Shown here: positions 56,019 through 64,000 of the stretch, piece after piece
Layout of the letters: each line of letters begins with the position of its first letter
Numbering within the stretch: the first letter of the stretch is position 1
DNA from: Devosia sp. SL43
Lineage (GTDB): Bacteria > Pseudomonadota > Alphaproteobacteria > Rhizobiales > Devosiaceae
Length of the DNA: 64,000 nt
Reading direction: 5' to 3'
NCBI RefSeq assembly: GCF_021729885.1
Contig: NZ_CP063401.1
Span: 2,224,501-2,288,500 of the forward strand
Translations under genes and position numbers: made by a program
The notes under the pieces: model-generated
Databases searched by the model: none
Told to the model about the DNA's origin: nothing
Seen by the model: only the letters and a program-made list of their open reading frames with translations

Positions 56019-56576
56019 CTACGGCTCCAGCTCGATGTCCCAGTACAAATAATCCAGCCAGCTCTGGTGCAGGTGGTTGGGGGGGAAGGCGCGGCCGTTA
56101 TTGTGCAGGTCATGCACCGTCGGATGATAGGGCGCCTGGTGCGGGAACATGCGGATTTCGCTCGGCATCCGGTTGGCCTTGCGCAGGTTGCATGGCGCGC
56201 AGGCCGCGACGACGTTTTCCCAGGTGGTCTGACCACCCTTGGAGCGGGGAATGACGTGGTCGAAGGTCAGATCGTCCTTGCTGCCGCAATACTGGCACTG
56301 GAAGCGGTCGCGCAGGAACACGTTGAAGCGGGTAAAGGCGGGATGCCGCGCCGGCTTCACATAGTCCTTGAGCGAGACCACGCTGGGCAGCTTCATCTCG
56401 AAGCTGGGCGAGTGGATGACCGTGTCATATTGCGAGACAATGTTCACCCGATCCAGGCACACCGCCTTGATCGCATCCTGCCAAGACCAGAGCGACAGAG
56501 GGTAATAGCTGAGCGGCCTGAAATCGGCGTTCAGCACAAGCGCGGGACAGGCCTCAGGCGACACGTGGATGGTCAC
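56019..56576 (-). CDS. HNH endonuclease family protein
   Basis: The 185-aa protein has an HNH module with two CxxC zinc pairs (CQYCGSKDD and CAPCNLRKANR) and the DHVIPRSKGGQTTWENVVAA core. The N-terminal region PALVLNADFRPLSYYPLSLW is conserved in a widespread bacterial HNH family often found as a single-copy chromosomal gene. It may nick DNA in repair or defence, but its role is unknown. No restriction partner is nearby. Confidence 0.9.
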   Translation of the reverse strand: MTIHVSPEACPALVLNADFRPLSYYPLSLWSWQDAIKAVCLDRVNIVSQYDTVIHSPSFEMKLPSVVSLKDYVKPARHPAFTRFNVFLRDRFQCQYCGSKDDLTFDHVIPRSKGGQTTWENVVAACAPCNLRKANRMPSEIRMFPHQAPYHPTVHDLHNNGRAFPPNHLHQSWLDYLYWDIELEP

Positions 56577-56666
56577 TTGAGTCTCCCGGAACGGGAATCG
56601 AGTAAGTCCATAGCTCCCTTATACTAAGCCGTTTGTGTCACGGCTGTGAAGCGGGGAGCTGCGGGA

Positions 56667-57326
56667 TTATTTACCTGCAACGCGAGCGATGAATTGCGTC
56701 GCGAAATCGAGGCCATCTGGGGCTATGCCGTGCCCGACACCTTCGCTGACGTGATAGCTCACGTCACAGCCCGCCAGTCGCAAAGCCAGTTCGGCATCGG
56801 CGCTGAGGTCTGGATCGACCACCTGGTCCATGTCGCCGTGGATCAGGCAGACCGGCGGTTGTGCGAAGGCTGTCGAGCCAAAACCTTCCGGTGGCACGAA
56901 GGCCCCGGAAAATGCGATGATGCCCATCAGCCGTTGCGGCAGCGACAGGCCCACATGCAGCGCCATCATCGCGCCCTGGCTGAAGCCGGCCAGAAGAGTG
57001 TTTTCGGGCGTGACGCCGGTTTGGCTCCACAGATCGTCGAGAAATTCCACCAGCACGGGTCGCGCCTTGAGCACCCCCATCTGGCGGCTCGCCAACCGGT
57101 CGCCGTCAAAGCTGACATCGAACCACTGGAAGCCGGAGGCCAGCTGCCGGCATTGCTCCGGCGCATTGGGCGAGATGAACACTGCATCGGGCAGCACATC
57201 CTGCCAATGCGGCGCCAGCCCAATGAGGTCGGCACCATCGGAGCCATAGCCATGCAGCAGGATTACGGCCTGCCTGGGTTCGCCACCAGAGGCGGGCGGC
57301 AACATGGGGCCCGATAGCTTGGTCAC
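56667..57326 (-). CDS. Phospholipase/carboxylesterase family hydrolase
   Basis: The 219-aa alpha/beta hydrolase has the nucleophile elbow AGFSQGAMMA (Ser), the acid in IHGDMDQVVDP and the His in GVGHGIAPDG, with an oxyanion loop LLHGYGSDGADL. Such enzymes cleave short-chain esters or lysophospholipids. Its start overlaps the AlkA-like gene stop by 4 bases (ATGA), so the two are cotranscribed. Confidence 0.92.
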   Translation of the reverse strand: MTKLSGPMLPPASGGEPRQAVILLHGYGSDGADLIGLAPHWQDVLPDAVFISPNAPEQCRQLASGFQWFDVSFDGDRLASRQMGVLKARPVLVEFLDDLWSQTGVTPENTLLAGFSQGAMMALHVGLSLPQRLMGIIAFSGAFVPPEGFGSTAFAQPPVCLIHGDMDQVVDPDLSADAELALRLAGCDVSYHVSEGVGHGIAPDGLDFATQFIARVAGK

Positions 57327-58012
57327 AGAAGAATTCCTTCCCGGTCGCGCATGACGGCGAAATAGCGCCAGAACAACAAGGCCGCCGCCGAGCGATGGGG
57401 CGCCCAGCCAGCAGCGATGGCGATCATCTCCCTGATGGTTGGCCGAGCGTCAAGCCCGAGACCATGCTGTACCGCCTTGAGCAGCGCCAGGTCACCAGCC
57501 GGAAACACGTCCGGATGTTGCGCGCAGAACATGAGATAGACCTCGGCGGTCCAGGGACCGATGCCCTTGTGGGCGACGAGATAGGCCACGGCCTCCTCGG
57601 CAGAAAGGGTTTCGAGATGATCGAAATCCAGCGTTCCCGCCACCACGGCCTCGGCAATGGCCCGCACCGTGCGGAACTTGCCACCGGAAAACCCGGTGGC
57701 TCGAACCGCTTCTTCGCTCAGTGAGAGGTAGGTCACGGGATCCAGCGCGCCCGACAGCAGTTCGAACCGGCTCCAGATTGCCCGGGCGCTGGCCACCGAC
57801 AATTGCTGGCCGCAAATGACCTTGGCGATACCAACAAAACCGGGTGGGTTGACGCGCGGCTGCACCTCGCCGGCAAAGCCGCGCACAGCAGCAAGGCGCG
57901 GATCGATGCCGACCAGCGCCTCGATATGGCTGGCGATCGTGCCGACGGTGTCGAGCCGCGGTGACGGCGCAAGCTGGCTCGTGTTAGGAAGCCCTGGTGC
58001 CGCAGAATTCAT
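57323..58012 (-). CDS. alkA: DNA-3-methyladenine glycosylase (AlkA-like)
   Basis: The 229-aa protein has the HhH-GPD fold: ICGQQLSVASARAIW, the helix-hairpin-helix HKGIGPWTAEVYLMFC and the catalytic Asp in FPAGDLALLKAV. It lacks the N-terminal extension of E. coli AlkA and so resembles short bacterial alkylbase glycosylases. It removes alkylated bases in base excision repair. The gene is divergent from gluQ, and the two coding regions overlap by 16 bases. Confidence 0.9.
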   Translation of the reverse strand: MNSAAPGLPNTSQLAPSPRLDTVGTIASHIEALVGIDPRLAAVRGFAGEVQPRVNPPGFVGIAKVICGQQLSVASARAIWSRFELLSGALDPVTYLSLSEEAVRATGFSGGKFRTVRAIAEAVVAGTLDFDHLETLSAEEAVAYLVAHKGIGPWTAEVYLMFCAQHPDVFPAGDLALLKAVQHGLGLDARPTIREMIAIAAGWAPHRSAAALLFWRYFAVMRDREGILL

Positions 58013-58854
58013 CCAAACCCATCCTTCGTTTCGCCCCCAGCCCCAATGGCCGGCTGCATCTAGGGCATGCCTATTCGGCAGTGCTGACCTGGCGCGCCGC
58101 CGCGCAACTTGGCGGCACGGCGCTGCTGCGGATCGAAGACATCGACACCGAGCGCTGTAAACCCGAATTTGTCGACGGCATCTATGAGGACCTGCATTGG
58201 CTGGGCCTGAACTGGCCTGAGCCGGTGATGGTGCAGTCGGACCGTTTCGATATCTATGCCCGGGCCGGTAACAGGCTACGGCACCTGAATTTGCTCTACC
58301 CCTGCTTCTGCTCCCGCGCCGAGATCGCTGCGGCAGCCGACGGCACCGACCCGGACGGCGCGCCGCTCTACCCGGGCACCTGCAAGCATCTGCATCGCGG
58401 CGAGCAGATCGAGCGGCTGCAACGCGGCGATCCCGTGCAGTTCCGGCTCGATATCGAAGCGGCCAAGGCGCGGGTCGGCATGCTGACCTTCACTGTGGTC
58501 GGACCTGTTGTCACCGACCGCCCGCAGATTCGCTACGCCCGGCCGGAGCGTTGGGGTGATGTGGTGCTGCAGCGCAAAGGCACGCCGACCAGTTATCACC
58601 TCAGCGTGGTGGTCGATGACGCGGCGCAGGGCATAACCCACGTGACGCGCGGCCGCGACATGGAGGCCGCGACCGATATCCATGTCCTGCTGCAGATGCT
58701 GCTCAGCCTGCCCTCGCCGATCTACCATTTCCACCGGTTGATCCTGGATGATGAGGGCCGCAAACTGGCCAAGTCCAAGGGATCGGAAAGCCTGGCAGAC
58801 CTGCGGGCCAAGGGGTGGACGCCTGACGATGTCAGGCGGGCCGTCGGACCCTAA
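57997..58854 (+). CDS. gluQ: Glutamyl-Q tRNA(Asp) synthetase (GluQRS)
   Basis: The 285-aa protein is a truncated glutamyl-tRNA synthetase with only the catalytic domain. It has LRFAPSPNGRLHLGHAYSAV with the HLGH class I signature, zinc ligands in CFCSRAE and YPGTCKH, and KLAKS in place of KMSKS. GluQRS attaches glutamate to queuosine in tRNA-Asp. The full anticodon-binding domain is absent, as expected. The stop overlaps the convergent neighbour by 4 bases. Confidence 0.92.
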   Translation: MPQNSSKPILRFAPSPNGRLHLGHAYSAVLTWRAAAQLGGTALLRIEDIDTERCKPEFVDGIYEDLHWLGLNWPEPVMVQSDRFDIYARAGNRLRHLNLLYPCFCSRAEIAAAADGTDPDGAPLYPGTCKHLHRGEQIERLQRGDPVQFRLDIEAAKARVGMLTFTVVGPVVTDRPQIRYARPERWGDVVLQRKGTPTSYHLSVVVDDAAQGITHVTRGRDMEAATDIHVLLQMLLSLPSPIYHFHRLILDDEGRKLAKSKGSESLADLRAKGWTPDDVRRAVGP

Positions 58855-59798
58855 GCTGCGGCCTTCTGCGCGAGAAACGGCTGCACGGTGGCCGCTACCG
58901 CCACCTCGAACGGCGTGCCGAAATCCGGCCCCAGGATCGAATCGAGCCGAGGATCGACCAGTTCCATGGCGCTGTTCCAGAGGTAGCGCATCTTCACCAC
59001 CTCGCGCAGCACGCCATTGGCCAAACCCATGGCCTGGAGGAAAATCCACGGCAGCGGCGCCACCTTGAGTGGCACTGGCGATGCCTTGACGACGGCATCC
59101 ATCAGCGCGCCGTGGGTGACATAGTGCCCGGAGAAGTGGAAATTCTCGAAGCTGCCGAACTCACCACGCTTTTCACCCAACACGGCAAAGGCGCGACCCA
59201 GATCGGGCAGGTAGGCCCAGGCGTGACCGAGCTTTAGATCGGCCATGTGGTAGATCTTGCCCTTGCGGGCTTCCATCATCATGGCCTGGTCGTACCAGTC
59301 GCCGGTATTGTTGGGGGCATAGAAGTCGCCCGCGCGGATGATGATGGTCTGGAACTTGCCGGCTTTCGAGGCCGCCGCCAGCATCTCTTCCTGCCTGACC
59401 CGGATAGCGCCGCGCGGGGTTTGCGGGCGCTGTGGCGTCGATGGCGAGATACGACGGTCGCTGGCCGAATAGTTGTAGATATTGCCCGGGAACATCAATG
59501 TCTTGCCGCTATCGCCCATGGCGGCGATGACCGTGGCAAGCTGGGCCTCGGCGCGGCCCTTGTCCCATTTGTCATAGGGCAGGTTCAGCGCGTTGACGAC
59601 GATGTCGGCGTCGGTGATGGCCGCCTTGATGTCATCGAGGCTGGCGGCATCGCCCTGGATGAACTTAATCCCCGCGATCGGGTGGCGGTTAGTGCGGCCA
59701 AAACCCGTCACCGAAAACCCAGCATGCTGGAAGGCTTGCGCTGCGTGATGGCCGATATGGCCGTTGATCCCCAGAACCGTGACGTTACCCTTGCTCAT
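58851..59798 (-). CDS. NAD(P)-binding oxidoreductase (NmrA/SDR-like)
   Basis: I start at ATG 59796-59798 (MSKGNVTVLGINGHIGHHAA), the true Rossmann start; the longer frame to 60068 lies antisense to the LysR gene. The 315-aa protein has the GxxGxxG-type nucleotide loop, DAASLDDIKAAITDADIVVN and NIYNYSASDRRISPSTPQ, like atypical extended SDR/NmrA proteins acting on small metabolites. Substrate unknown. The divergent LysR gene probably regulates it. Confidence 0.88.
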   Translation of the reverse strand: MSKGNVTVLGINGHIGHHAAQAFQHAGFSVTGFGRTNRHPIAGIKFIQGDAASLDDIKAAITDADIVVNALNLPYDKWDKGRAEAQLATVIAAMGDSGKTLMFPGNIYNYSASDRRISPSTPQRPQTPRGAIRVRQEEMLAAASKAGKFQTIIIRAGDFYAPNNTGDWYDQAMMMEARKGKIYHMADLKLGHAWAYLPDLGRAFAVLGEKRGEFGSFENFHFSGHYVTHGALMDAVVKASPVPLKVAPLPWIFLQAMGLANGVLREVVKMRYLWNSAMELVDPRLDSILGPDFGTPFEVAVAATVQPFLAQKAAA

Positions 59799-59883
59799 GT
59801 CGCTCTCCATTGTCGATGGACACAACATCATCCATTCACTAGCGTGGCGACAGCCCAAGAGTTCGGAGGTTGACCATTCAATA

Positions 59884-60774
59884 ATGAATAGAGAACCTGA
59901 TTGGGCGCTATGGCGCAGTTTTTCGGCCGTGGTCGCCAATGGCTCGCTGTCAGCAGCTGCCCGAGAGCTGGGAATCAGCCAGCCGACGGTCGGGCGGCAT
60001 ATCGAAACCCTGGAATACGACCTGGGCCTGACCCTGTTCGAGCGCACGCTCAACGGCCTCAAGCCCAATACGACAGCCCTGCGGCTTTACGAACCTGTCG
60101 CCCAAGCCCAGGCTTCGTTGGCCGAGGCCGCCATCATGGCCGAGGGCGCGCAGGCCGATTACGGCGGTACGGTTCGGATCACCGCCAGCACCGTCATGTC
60201 CAACTATGTGCTGCCTGGCCTGCTCGTGCCGATCCGCGAGCGCTACCCCAACATCGCTATCGAGACCGTGCCCTCGGACTCAGCCGAGAACCTGCTGCTG
60301 CGCGAGGCCGACATCGCCATCCGTATGTTCAGGCCGACGCAGCTCGAACTGGTGACCAAGCATCTGGGCGACCTGGATATCGTACCGGCGGCGCATCAGC
60401 GCTATCTCGACAGGCGCGGGACGCCGGCCAGCGTCAACGACCTGTTCGGCCATGACTTGATCGGGCTCGACCGCTCTGATCTCATCATCGCCCATGCGCA
60501 GAAGTTGGGCCTGCCGCTGCGGCGCGAGCATTTCACCATTCGCTCCGATGACCAGACCCAATTGTGGGAGCTGATGCGCGCCGGACTGGGCATCGGTTTT
60601 GCCCAGGCGAGCCTGGTGAAGCACGCGCCCGGCATGGTGGCTTTGCCGATCGATCTCTCGATTCCTCCGCTGCAGGTGTGGCTCACCACACACAGGGAAT
60701 TGTTCACGTCCCACCGGATTCGTGCCATCTATGACGCACTGTCCGAGGGGCTGAGTTCGTATATAGAGGGCTAG
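59884..60774 (+). CDS. LysR family transcriptional regulator
   Basis: I start at ATG 59884 (MNREPDWALWRSFSAVVANG), giving 296 aa. The helix-turn-helix is in GSLSAAARELGISQPTVGRH; the effector domain starts around VRITASTVMSNYVLPGLLVP. It is divergent from the SDR gene with 85 bases between the starts, the standard LysR-target layout. The inducer is not evident. Confidence 0.93.
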   Translation: MNREPDWALWRSFSAVVANGSLSAAARELGISQPTVGRHIETLEYDLGLTLFERTLNGLKPNTTALRLYEPVAQAQASLAEAAIMAEGAQADYGGTVRITASTVMSNYVLPGLLVPIRERYPNIAIETVPSDSAENLLLREADIAIRMFRPTQLELVTKHLGDLDIVPAAHQRYLDRRGTPASVNDLFGHDLIGLDRSDLIIAHAQKLGLPLRREHFTIRSDDQTQLWELMRAGLGIGFAQASLVKHAPGMVALPIDLSIPPLQVWLTTHRELFTSHRIRAIYDALSEGLSSYIEG

Positions 60775-60794
60775 CAACCTCTACGGGGAATCCC

Positions 60795-60998
60795 ATGCAG
60801 ACCGCCCTCAATATCGCCATCGCCCTTGCCCTGCTCTTTGTTGTCGTGGTGCTGGGCATGGGCCTGTGGAACATGCTCAAGGGCGGCCCGGGCAATACCA
60901 GCCAGAAGCTGATGCGCCTGCGTGTCATCGGTCAGGCGGTTGCGCTGGTGCTGCTGATGGGCGCCCTGTTCTTCTTCGGCAGCGGCGGCAGGGGCTGA
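60795..60998 (+). CDS. Twin-transmembrane (HIG1-like) small protein
   Basis: The 67-aa protein has two membrane helices (ALNIAIALALLFVVVVLGMG and VIGQAVALVLLMGALFFFG) joined by a basic loop, NMLKGGPGNTSQKLMRLRVI. It matches the twin-TM / hypoxia-induced family found next to cobalamin adenosyltransferase genes in alphaproteobacteria. It ends 8 bases before pduO, so an operon is likely. Function is not established. Confidence 0.85.
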   Translation: MQTALNIAIALALLFVVVVLGMGLWNMLKGGPGNTSQKLMRLRVIGQAVALVLLMGALFFFGSGGRG

Positions 60999-61006
60999 TC
61001 GGCGCC

Positions 61007-61603
61007 ATGGTCAAGCTCAACCGCATCTACACCAAGACCGGTGACGACGGCACGACGGGCCTGGTGCGCGGCCCCCGCCGGCCCAAATTCGACCTGCGGG
61101 TCGAGGCCTATGGCACGGTGGACGAGGCCAATGCCACCATCGGCCAGGCCCGGCTGCATACTGGCTCGATGCCCAAGGTCGACATGATCCTGAGCCGGAT
61201 CCAGAACGACCTCTTCGATGTCGGTTCCGATCTGGCCACACCGGGCGCCGACGATCCGGCCGCCGAATATCCGTCGCTGCGCGTTCGCCCGGTGCAGACC
61301 GAAGCGCTGGAAAAGCAGATCGACCAGTTCAATGCGGGCCTGGCGCCGCTGACCAGCTTCGTTCTGCCGGGCGGCAGCCCACTGGCCGCGGCTTTGCATG
61401 TCGCGCGCACCGTCACCCGCCGCGCCGAACGCATCACGGTGGAACTGACGGCGGCCGAGCCCGACACAAATCCGGAAGCCGTGCGCTATCTCAACCGGCT
61501 ATCCGACCTGTTATTCGTGCTGGCACGCGTCGCCAATGGCAATGGCACCAAGGACGTGCTCTGGGTGCCGGGCAACAACGGTGATGTGAAGAAGGGTGGA
61601 TAA
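61007..61603 (+). CDS. pduO: Cob(I)alamin adenosyltransferase, PduO type
   Basis: The 198-aa protein starts MVKLNRIYTKTGDDGTTGLV, the ATP-binding signature of the PduO/MMAB family. It continues with VEAYGTVDEANATIGQA, RIQNDLFDVGSDLATPG, VLPGGSPLAAALHVARTVTR with the conserved R-rich helix, and LNRLSDLLFVLARVAN. It makes adenosylcobalamin from cob(I)alamin and ATP. I chose ATG 61007; upstream sequence in the frame is that of the overlapping twin-TM gene. Confidence 0.93.
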   Translation: MVKLNRIYTKTGDDGTTGLVRGPRRPKFDLRVEAYGTVDEANATIGQARLHTGSMPKVDMILSRIQNDLFDVGSDLATPGADDPAAEYPSLRVRPVQTEALEKQIDQFNAGLAPLTSFVLPGGSPLAAALHVARTVTRRAERITVELTAAEPDTNPEAVRYLNRLSDLLFVLARVANGNGTKDVLWVPGNNGDVKKGG

Positions 61604-61672
61604 GAACCCTGCCAGCGCTACAGACCGCAGCTCGTCTCCGGCAGGTCCCGCGGACCCTGACTTCCAAGTCAT

Positions 61673-62164
61673 TCAGCAACGGGTGAGATGCATCATTTCA
61701 AAGTTGTCCTTCTCCTGCTTTGGAACAATAGAGATTGGAACAAGCCTGCCCTCGTTGCTGGCATCCCAAACGATGTGATCACCGTTGGAAAAGGTCAACG
61801 TCACAGGATTGCTGCCGCTGACCGTATATGGGCCGATGGGCAACGTGCCGAGGATTGACACGCTGCTGATGTTGGAGCCGTCAAACTGGATCTTCATTTT
61901 CGCCGCGTCGCAAGATTGGCCGTTAGCTGCCCAAATGCCGGTTAGCAGGTACCCGCCCGAGGACACGGCATCTGCGGTGGTCGAAACCGGCGGGACCCCT
62001 GGCGATCGAGTAAGGATCAACGCTCCTCCGATCAGCGCGATTGCAAATCCAGCAACAAGCACCGCCACCACGGGAAAAGCCGTGCCACGCGCCGAAACCG
62101 GCGCTGGCGCTGCCGGACTCGCACCCCTCTTGCCAAACGCGACTTGCTTCGCTGCGGGCATCAA
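61673..62164 (-). CDS. Membrane-anchored hypothetical protein
   Basis: The 163-aa protein has an Ala/Pro-rich N-terminus, one membrane helix (FPVVAVLVAGFAIALIGGALI) and a beta-rich exported domain (MKIQFDGSNISSVSILGTLP, NPVTLTFSNGDHIVWDASNE) with a lone Cys at each end. I do not recognise the family. Start could be 62164 or 62161. It stands alone between pduO and the diguanylate cyclase. Confidence 0.65.
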   Translation of the reverse strand: MMPAAKQVAFGKRGASPAAPAPVSARGTAFPVVAVLVAGFAIALIGGALILTRSPGVPPVSTTADAVSSGGYLLTGIWAANGQSCDAAKMKIQFDGSNISSVSILGTLPIGPYTVSGSNPVTLTFSNGDHIVWDASNEGRLVPISIVPKQEKDNFEMMHLTRC

Positions 62165-62257
62165 TGAACCTCCGTGTTCGGAAATGGCTTGCCTGACTTC
62201 GGCCTTAGAAAGCGTAAATGAAAAGGTTGCAAACGGCCGACGATGGGCACGACGCTG

Positions 62258-63400
62258 CTAGGCGGCGCGTGAGGGCGGCACCGCCATTTGCACCGAGCCG
62301 ATGCCCATCGATGGCCGCAGCAGCATTTCGCCCGACGAAACGACGCGATTGCGACCGCCGCGCTTGGCGGCATAGAGCGCCGCATCGGCCTGCACGAACA
62401 GCTGCTCAGCCGGCAGAGCGCCCGACGCCACGGCGACGCCGATGCTGGCAGTGATGGCGATATCCCGACCCTCCCAATGAATGGTCAGTGCTTCGACAGC
62501 CGCCCGCAGCCGCTCGGCAATCTGCTGCGCCTTGAACGAATCCGTATCGGGCAGCAGCACCGCCAGCTCCTCGCCGCCCAGCCGTGAGGCGAGGTCGCGG
62601 TTGCGCATATTGGCGCGCAGGATCATCGAAACTTGCTGCAGCACATAATCGCCAGCCGCGTGGCCATAGGTGTCGTTGACCACCTTGAAGTGGTCGAGAT
62701 CAAGGATCAGCAAGGCGGCGTCTTTATCATCCGGACGCAGGCCGGCAATACCACGCTCGAAGGCGCGTCGATTGGGCAGGCCCGTCAGCGGATCGGTGAG
62801 GGCACGCGCCTTCCAGCTTTCTTCGCGGTCAATCTGGTTCAGCTCGCGATCGACGAACAGCCCGAGCAGGACCGAGGCGAAGACCGAAGCCGAAACCATA
62901 TAGGGCGCGATCATGCTGAGCAGCGACCACATGCTCGCATAGCCCAGGACGATGCCGCTCAACAGGTAACAGGAGATGACGAGGCCCAGCACCACCAGGT
63001 GGCGCGCCTTGATCCGGGTGCGCGGGCGCAGGAAATAGCGCCAGCCCAGACCGAGCAAGGCGGCGACAGCGATGCCGGCTGCGCCGGGAAATGCGCCCAT
63101 ACCGCCCAGCCACAGCCGGTAGCCACCACCGATCGCCACAGCGATCAGGGCCGCCGGCCAGCCACCGAAAGCGGCGGCAAAACCAATGATGATTGCGCGG
63201 GCATCCACCATCACGCCGGTGCCGATGTGCGCAGGGGCCATCATGGCGATGATGGCGCCGAGCCCGAAGATTGCGCCCTGCACCAATGACCGCACCGGCC
63301 GCGGCCAGTCCTGCCGCTCGACCATGCCGAAGCTGATCGCCAACAGCGCCAGCAGGCTGACGCCATGGATCAGAGCGAGAAACAGTTCCTGTAGCAGCAT
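62258..63400 (-). CDS. Diguanylate cyclase with 5TMR-LYT sensor domain
   Basis: I start at ATG 63398-63400 (MLLQELFLALIHGVSLLALL), giving 380 aa. The N-terminal half is a five-helix 5TMR-LYT sensor (IAMMAPAHIGTGVMVDARAI and GGYRLWLGGMGAFPGAAG). The GGDEF domain from about residue 205 begins ARALTDPLTGLPNRRAFERG and has active-site GGEEL, with RNRD five residues before it forming an inhibitory I-site. It should make c-di-GMP. It could act globally, but it lacks the HAMP/EAL and periplasmic parts of LapD. Confidence 0.92.
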   Translation of the reverse strand: MLLQELFLALIHGVSLLALLAISFGMVERQDWPRPVRSLVQGAIFGLGAIIAMMAPAHIGTGVMVDARAIIIGFAAAFGGWPAALIAVAIGGGYRLWLGGMGAFPGAAGIAVAALLGLGWRYFLRPRTRIKARHLVVLGLVISCYLLSGIVLGYASMWSLLSMIAPYMVSASVFASVLLGLFVDRELNQIDREESWKARALTDPLTGLPNRRAFERGIAGLRPDDKDAALLILDLDHFKVVNDTYGHAAGDYVLQQVSMILRANMRNRDLASRLGGEELAVLLPDTDSFKAQQIAERLRAAVEALTIHWEGRDIAITASIGVAVASGALPAEQLFVQADAALYAAKRGGRNRVVSSGEMLLRPSMGIGSVQMAVPPSRAA

Positions 63401-63618
63401 GGGGTTCCGAGGGCAGCTGGTTTGGCCCATCTGGCAGGACAATCGTAAGGGATGCGTGAAAACACGGTGGTCATGGCACCAACACTGACCGTCGCCGTTA
63501 ATGGCCGGTAAACGGCCGGAAGCAGCCAAGTTTCATAAAGTTGCCACGATTGGCCAAGGCTTTGTTTACGTCTCGTTGATAGTTTTGGTCTTGGACATCA
63601 AGCGAAAGGAGGTCCGGA

Positions 63619-63801
63619 ATGAACACCGATCTCTCGATGCAGATGCTCACGATGAACTCGGCCAAGCTGCAGAACAGCGTGCAGGTCGCCGTGTTCAAGA
63701 AGGCCCACGAGATGCAGTCGGACCTGCTCAATTCCCTGATGCAGACCGCCCTCTCGGCACCCCCGCCGGGACAAGGCCTTCGGGTCGACAAGCAGGCCTG
63801 A
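63619..63801 (+). CDS. YjfB-like putative motility protein
   Basis: The 60-aa protein (MNTDLSMQMLTMNSAKLQNS) has the amphipathic helices and MQTALSAPPPGQGL terminus typical of the YjfB-like putative motility family. A strong AAAGGAGG ribosome-binding site lies 8 bases before the ATG. Function unknown beyond the family name. It is followed by another short gene in the same direction. Confidence 0.8.
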   Translation: MNTDLSMQMLTMNSAKLQNSVQVAVFKKAHEMQSDLLNSLMQTALSAPPPGQGLRVDKQA

Positions 63802-63818
63802 ACGAAGGGAGACCACGA

Positions 63819-64000
63819 TTGAGCAATGCTCTCGGAATCGGCCCAGCTGTCATGATCAACCGCATCGCCGACCGCCAGGGCACGCCAGCCGGCGCGCTAC
63901 TGGGCAAGGTCGCCGAATTGCGCATGGACCTTCAGGTCGCGCTTGAAGACGAGCAGGCCAAGGCCGCCGATCTGAGCCCGACGGGCGAGGCTGATGCCAC
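63819..64000 (+). CDS. Start of an unknown gene, cut by the window edge
   Basis: A TTG at 63819 behind AAGGGAG opens a frame to the window end, beginning LSNALGIGPAVMINRIADRQ. An ATG at 63852 is a later option. Codon use looks like coding DNA. With only about 60 codons visible the function is open; its place right after the YjfB-like gene suggests a shared transcript. Confidence 0.55.
   Translation, partial: MSNALGIGPAVMINRIADRQGTPAGALLGKVAELRMDLQVALEDEQAKAADLSPTGEADA

Noticed and set aside
62258-63400. GGDEF protein as the missing LapD
   Set aside because: It has a 5TMR-LYT sensor and an active GGEEL site, and no HAMP, EAL or LapD periplasmic domain. It makes c-di-GMP rather than binding LapG.

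Overview
The window is GC-rich, densely coded DNA of an alphaproteobacterium of the order Hyphomicrobiales, probably Devosia or a close relative. This is inferred from gene families and codon style; no rRNA or marker gene confirms it. Typical chromosomal genes are AzlCD, an Omp25-like porin, several GntR/FCD-regulated ABC transporters, GluQRS, PduO, DsbB, a twin-TM protein and a YjfB-like motility protein.

Left flank (1-2359): a MATE efflux gene cut by the window edge, the azlC-azlD amino-acid exporter pair, and tRNA-Leu(CAA).

Probable genomic island (2360-38117): the last 16 bases of the tRNA-Leu gene recur at 38102-38117, directly behind a tyrosine integrase. I read everything between as one integrated element of about 36 kb. 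Its largest cargo is a Lap-type adhesion cassette: a leftward operon for a small secreted protein, TolC/LapE, ABC exporter (LapB type), HlyD/LapC and an RHH-plus-sensor-like regulator; a divergent LapG-type periplasmic protease; and a giant RTX adhesin (24513 to 9764, minus strand) with an N-terminal retention/cleavage region, T1SS-143/VCBS-like domains, fourteen 342-bp tandem repeats and a C-terminal RTX secretion signal. The adhesin frame is broken inside the repeats. Setting every unit back to 342 bp gives exactly 4,917 codons, so one intact protein of about 4,916 aa with sequencing or assembly errors is the best reading. No LapD-type c-di-GMP receptor is present. Other cargo: an aldehyde dehydrogenase, a serine resolvase behind TGTCAC repeats, a chromate module (chrB, chrA) beside a DMT exporter with a His-rich tail, and a LysR/Old Yellow Enzyme pair. 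The integrase end holds a tight operon of small unknown genes, including an AlpA-like excisionase/regulator.

Right flank (38118-64000): an Omp25-like porin; a GntR-controlled spermidine/putrescine-type ABC transporter with an Asp/Glu/hydantoin racemase and a GNAT enzyme (39174-45939); a sugar-acid locus (GntR, mannonate dehydratase, 5-dehydro-4-deoxyglucarate dehydratase) divergent from a five-gene family-5 ABC importer (45988-53883); then housekeeping genes: DUF72, DsbB, a ParDE pair, HNH nuclease, carboxylesterase, AlkA-like glycosylase, GluQRS, an NAD(P)-binding protein with a divergent LysR regulator, a twin-TM protein, cob(I)alamin adenosyltransferase, a 5TMR-LYT diguanylate cyclase, a YjfB-like motility protein and the start of one further gene.
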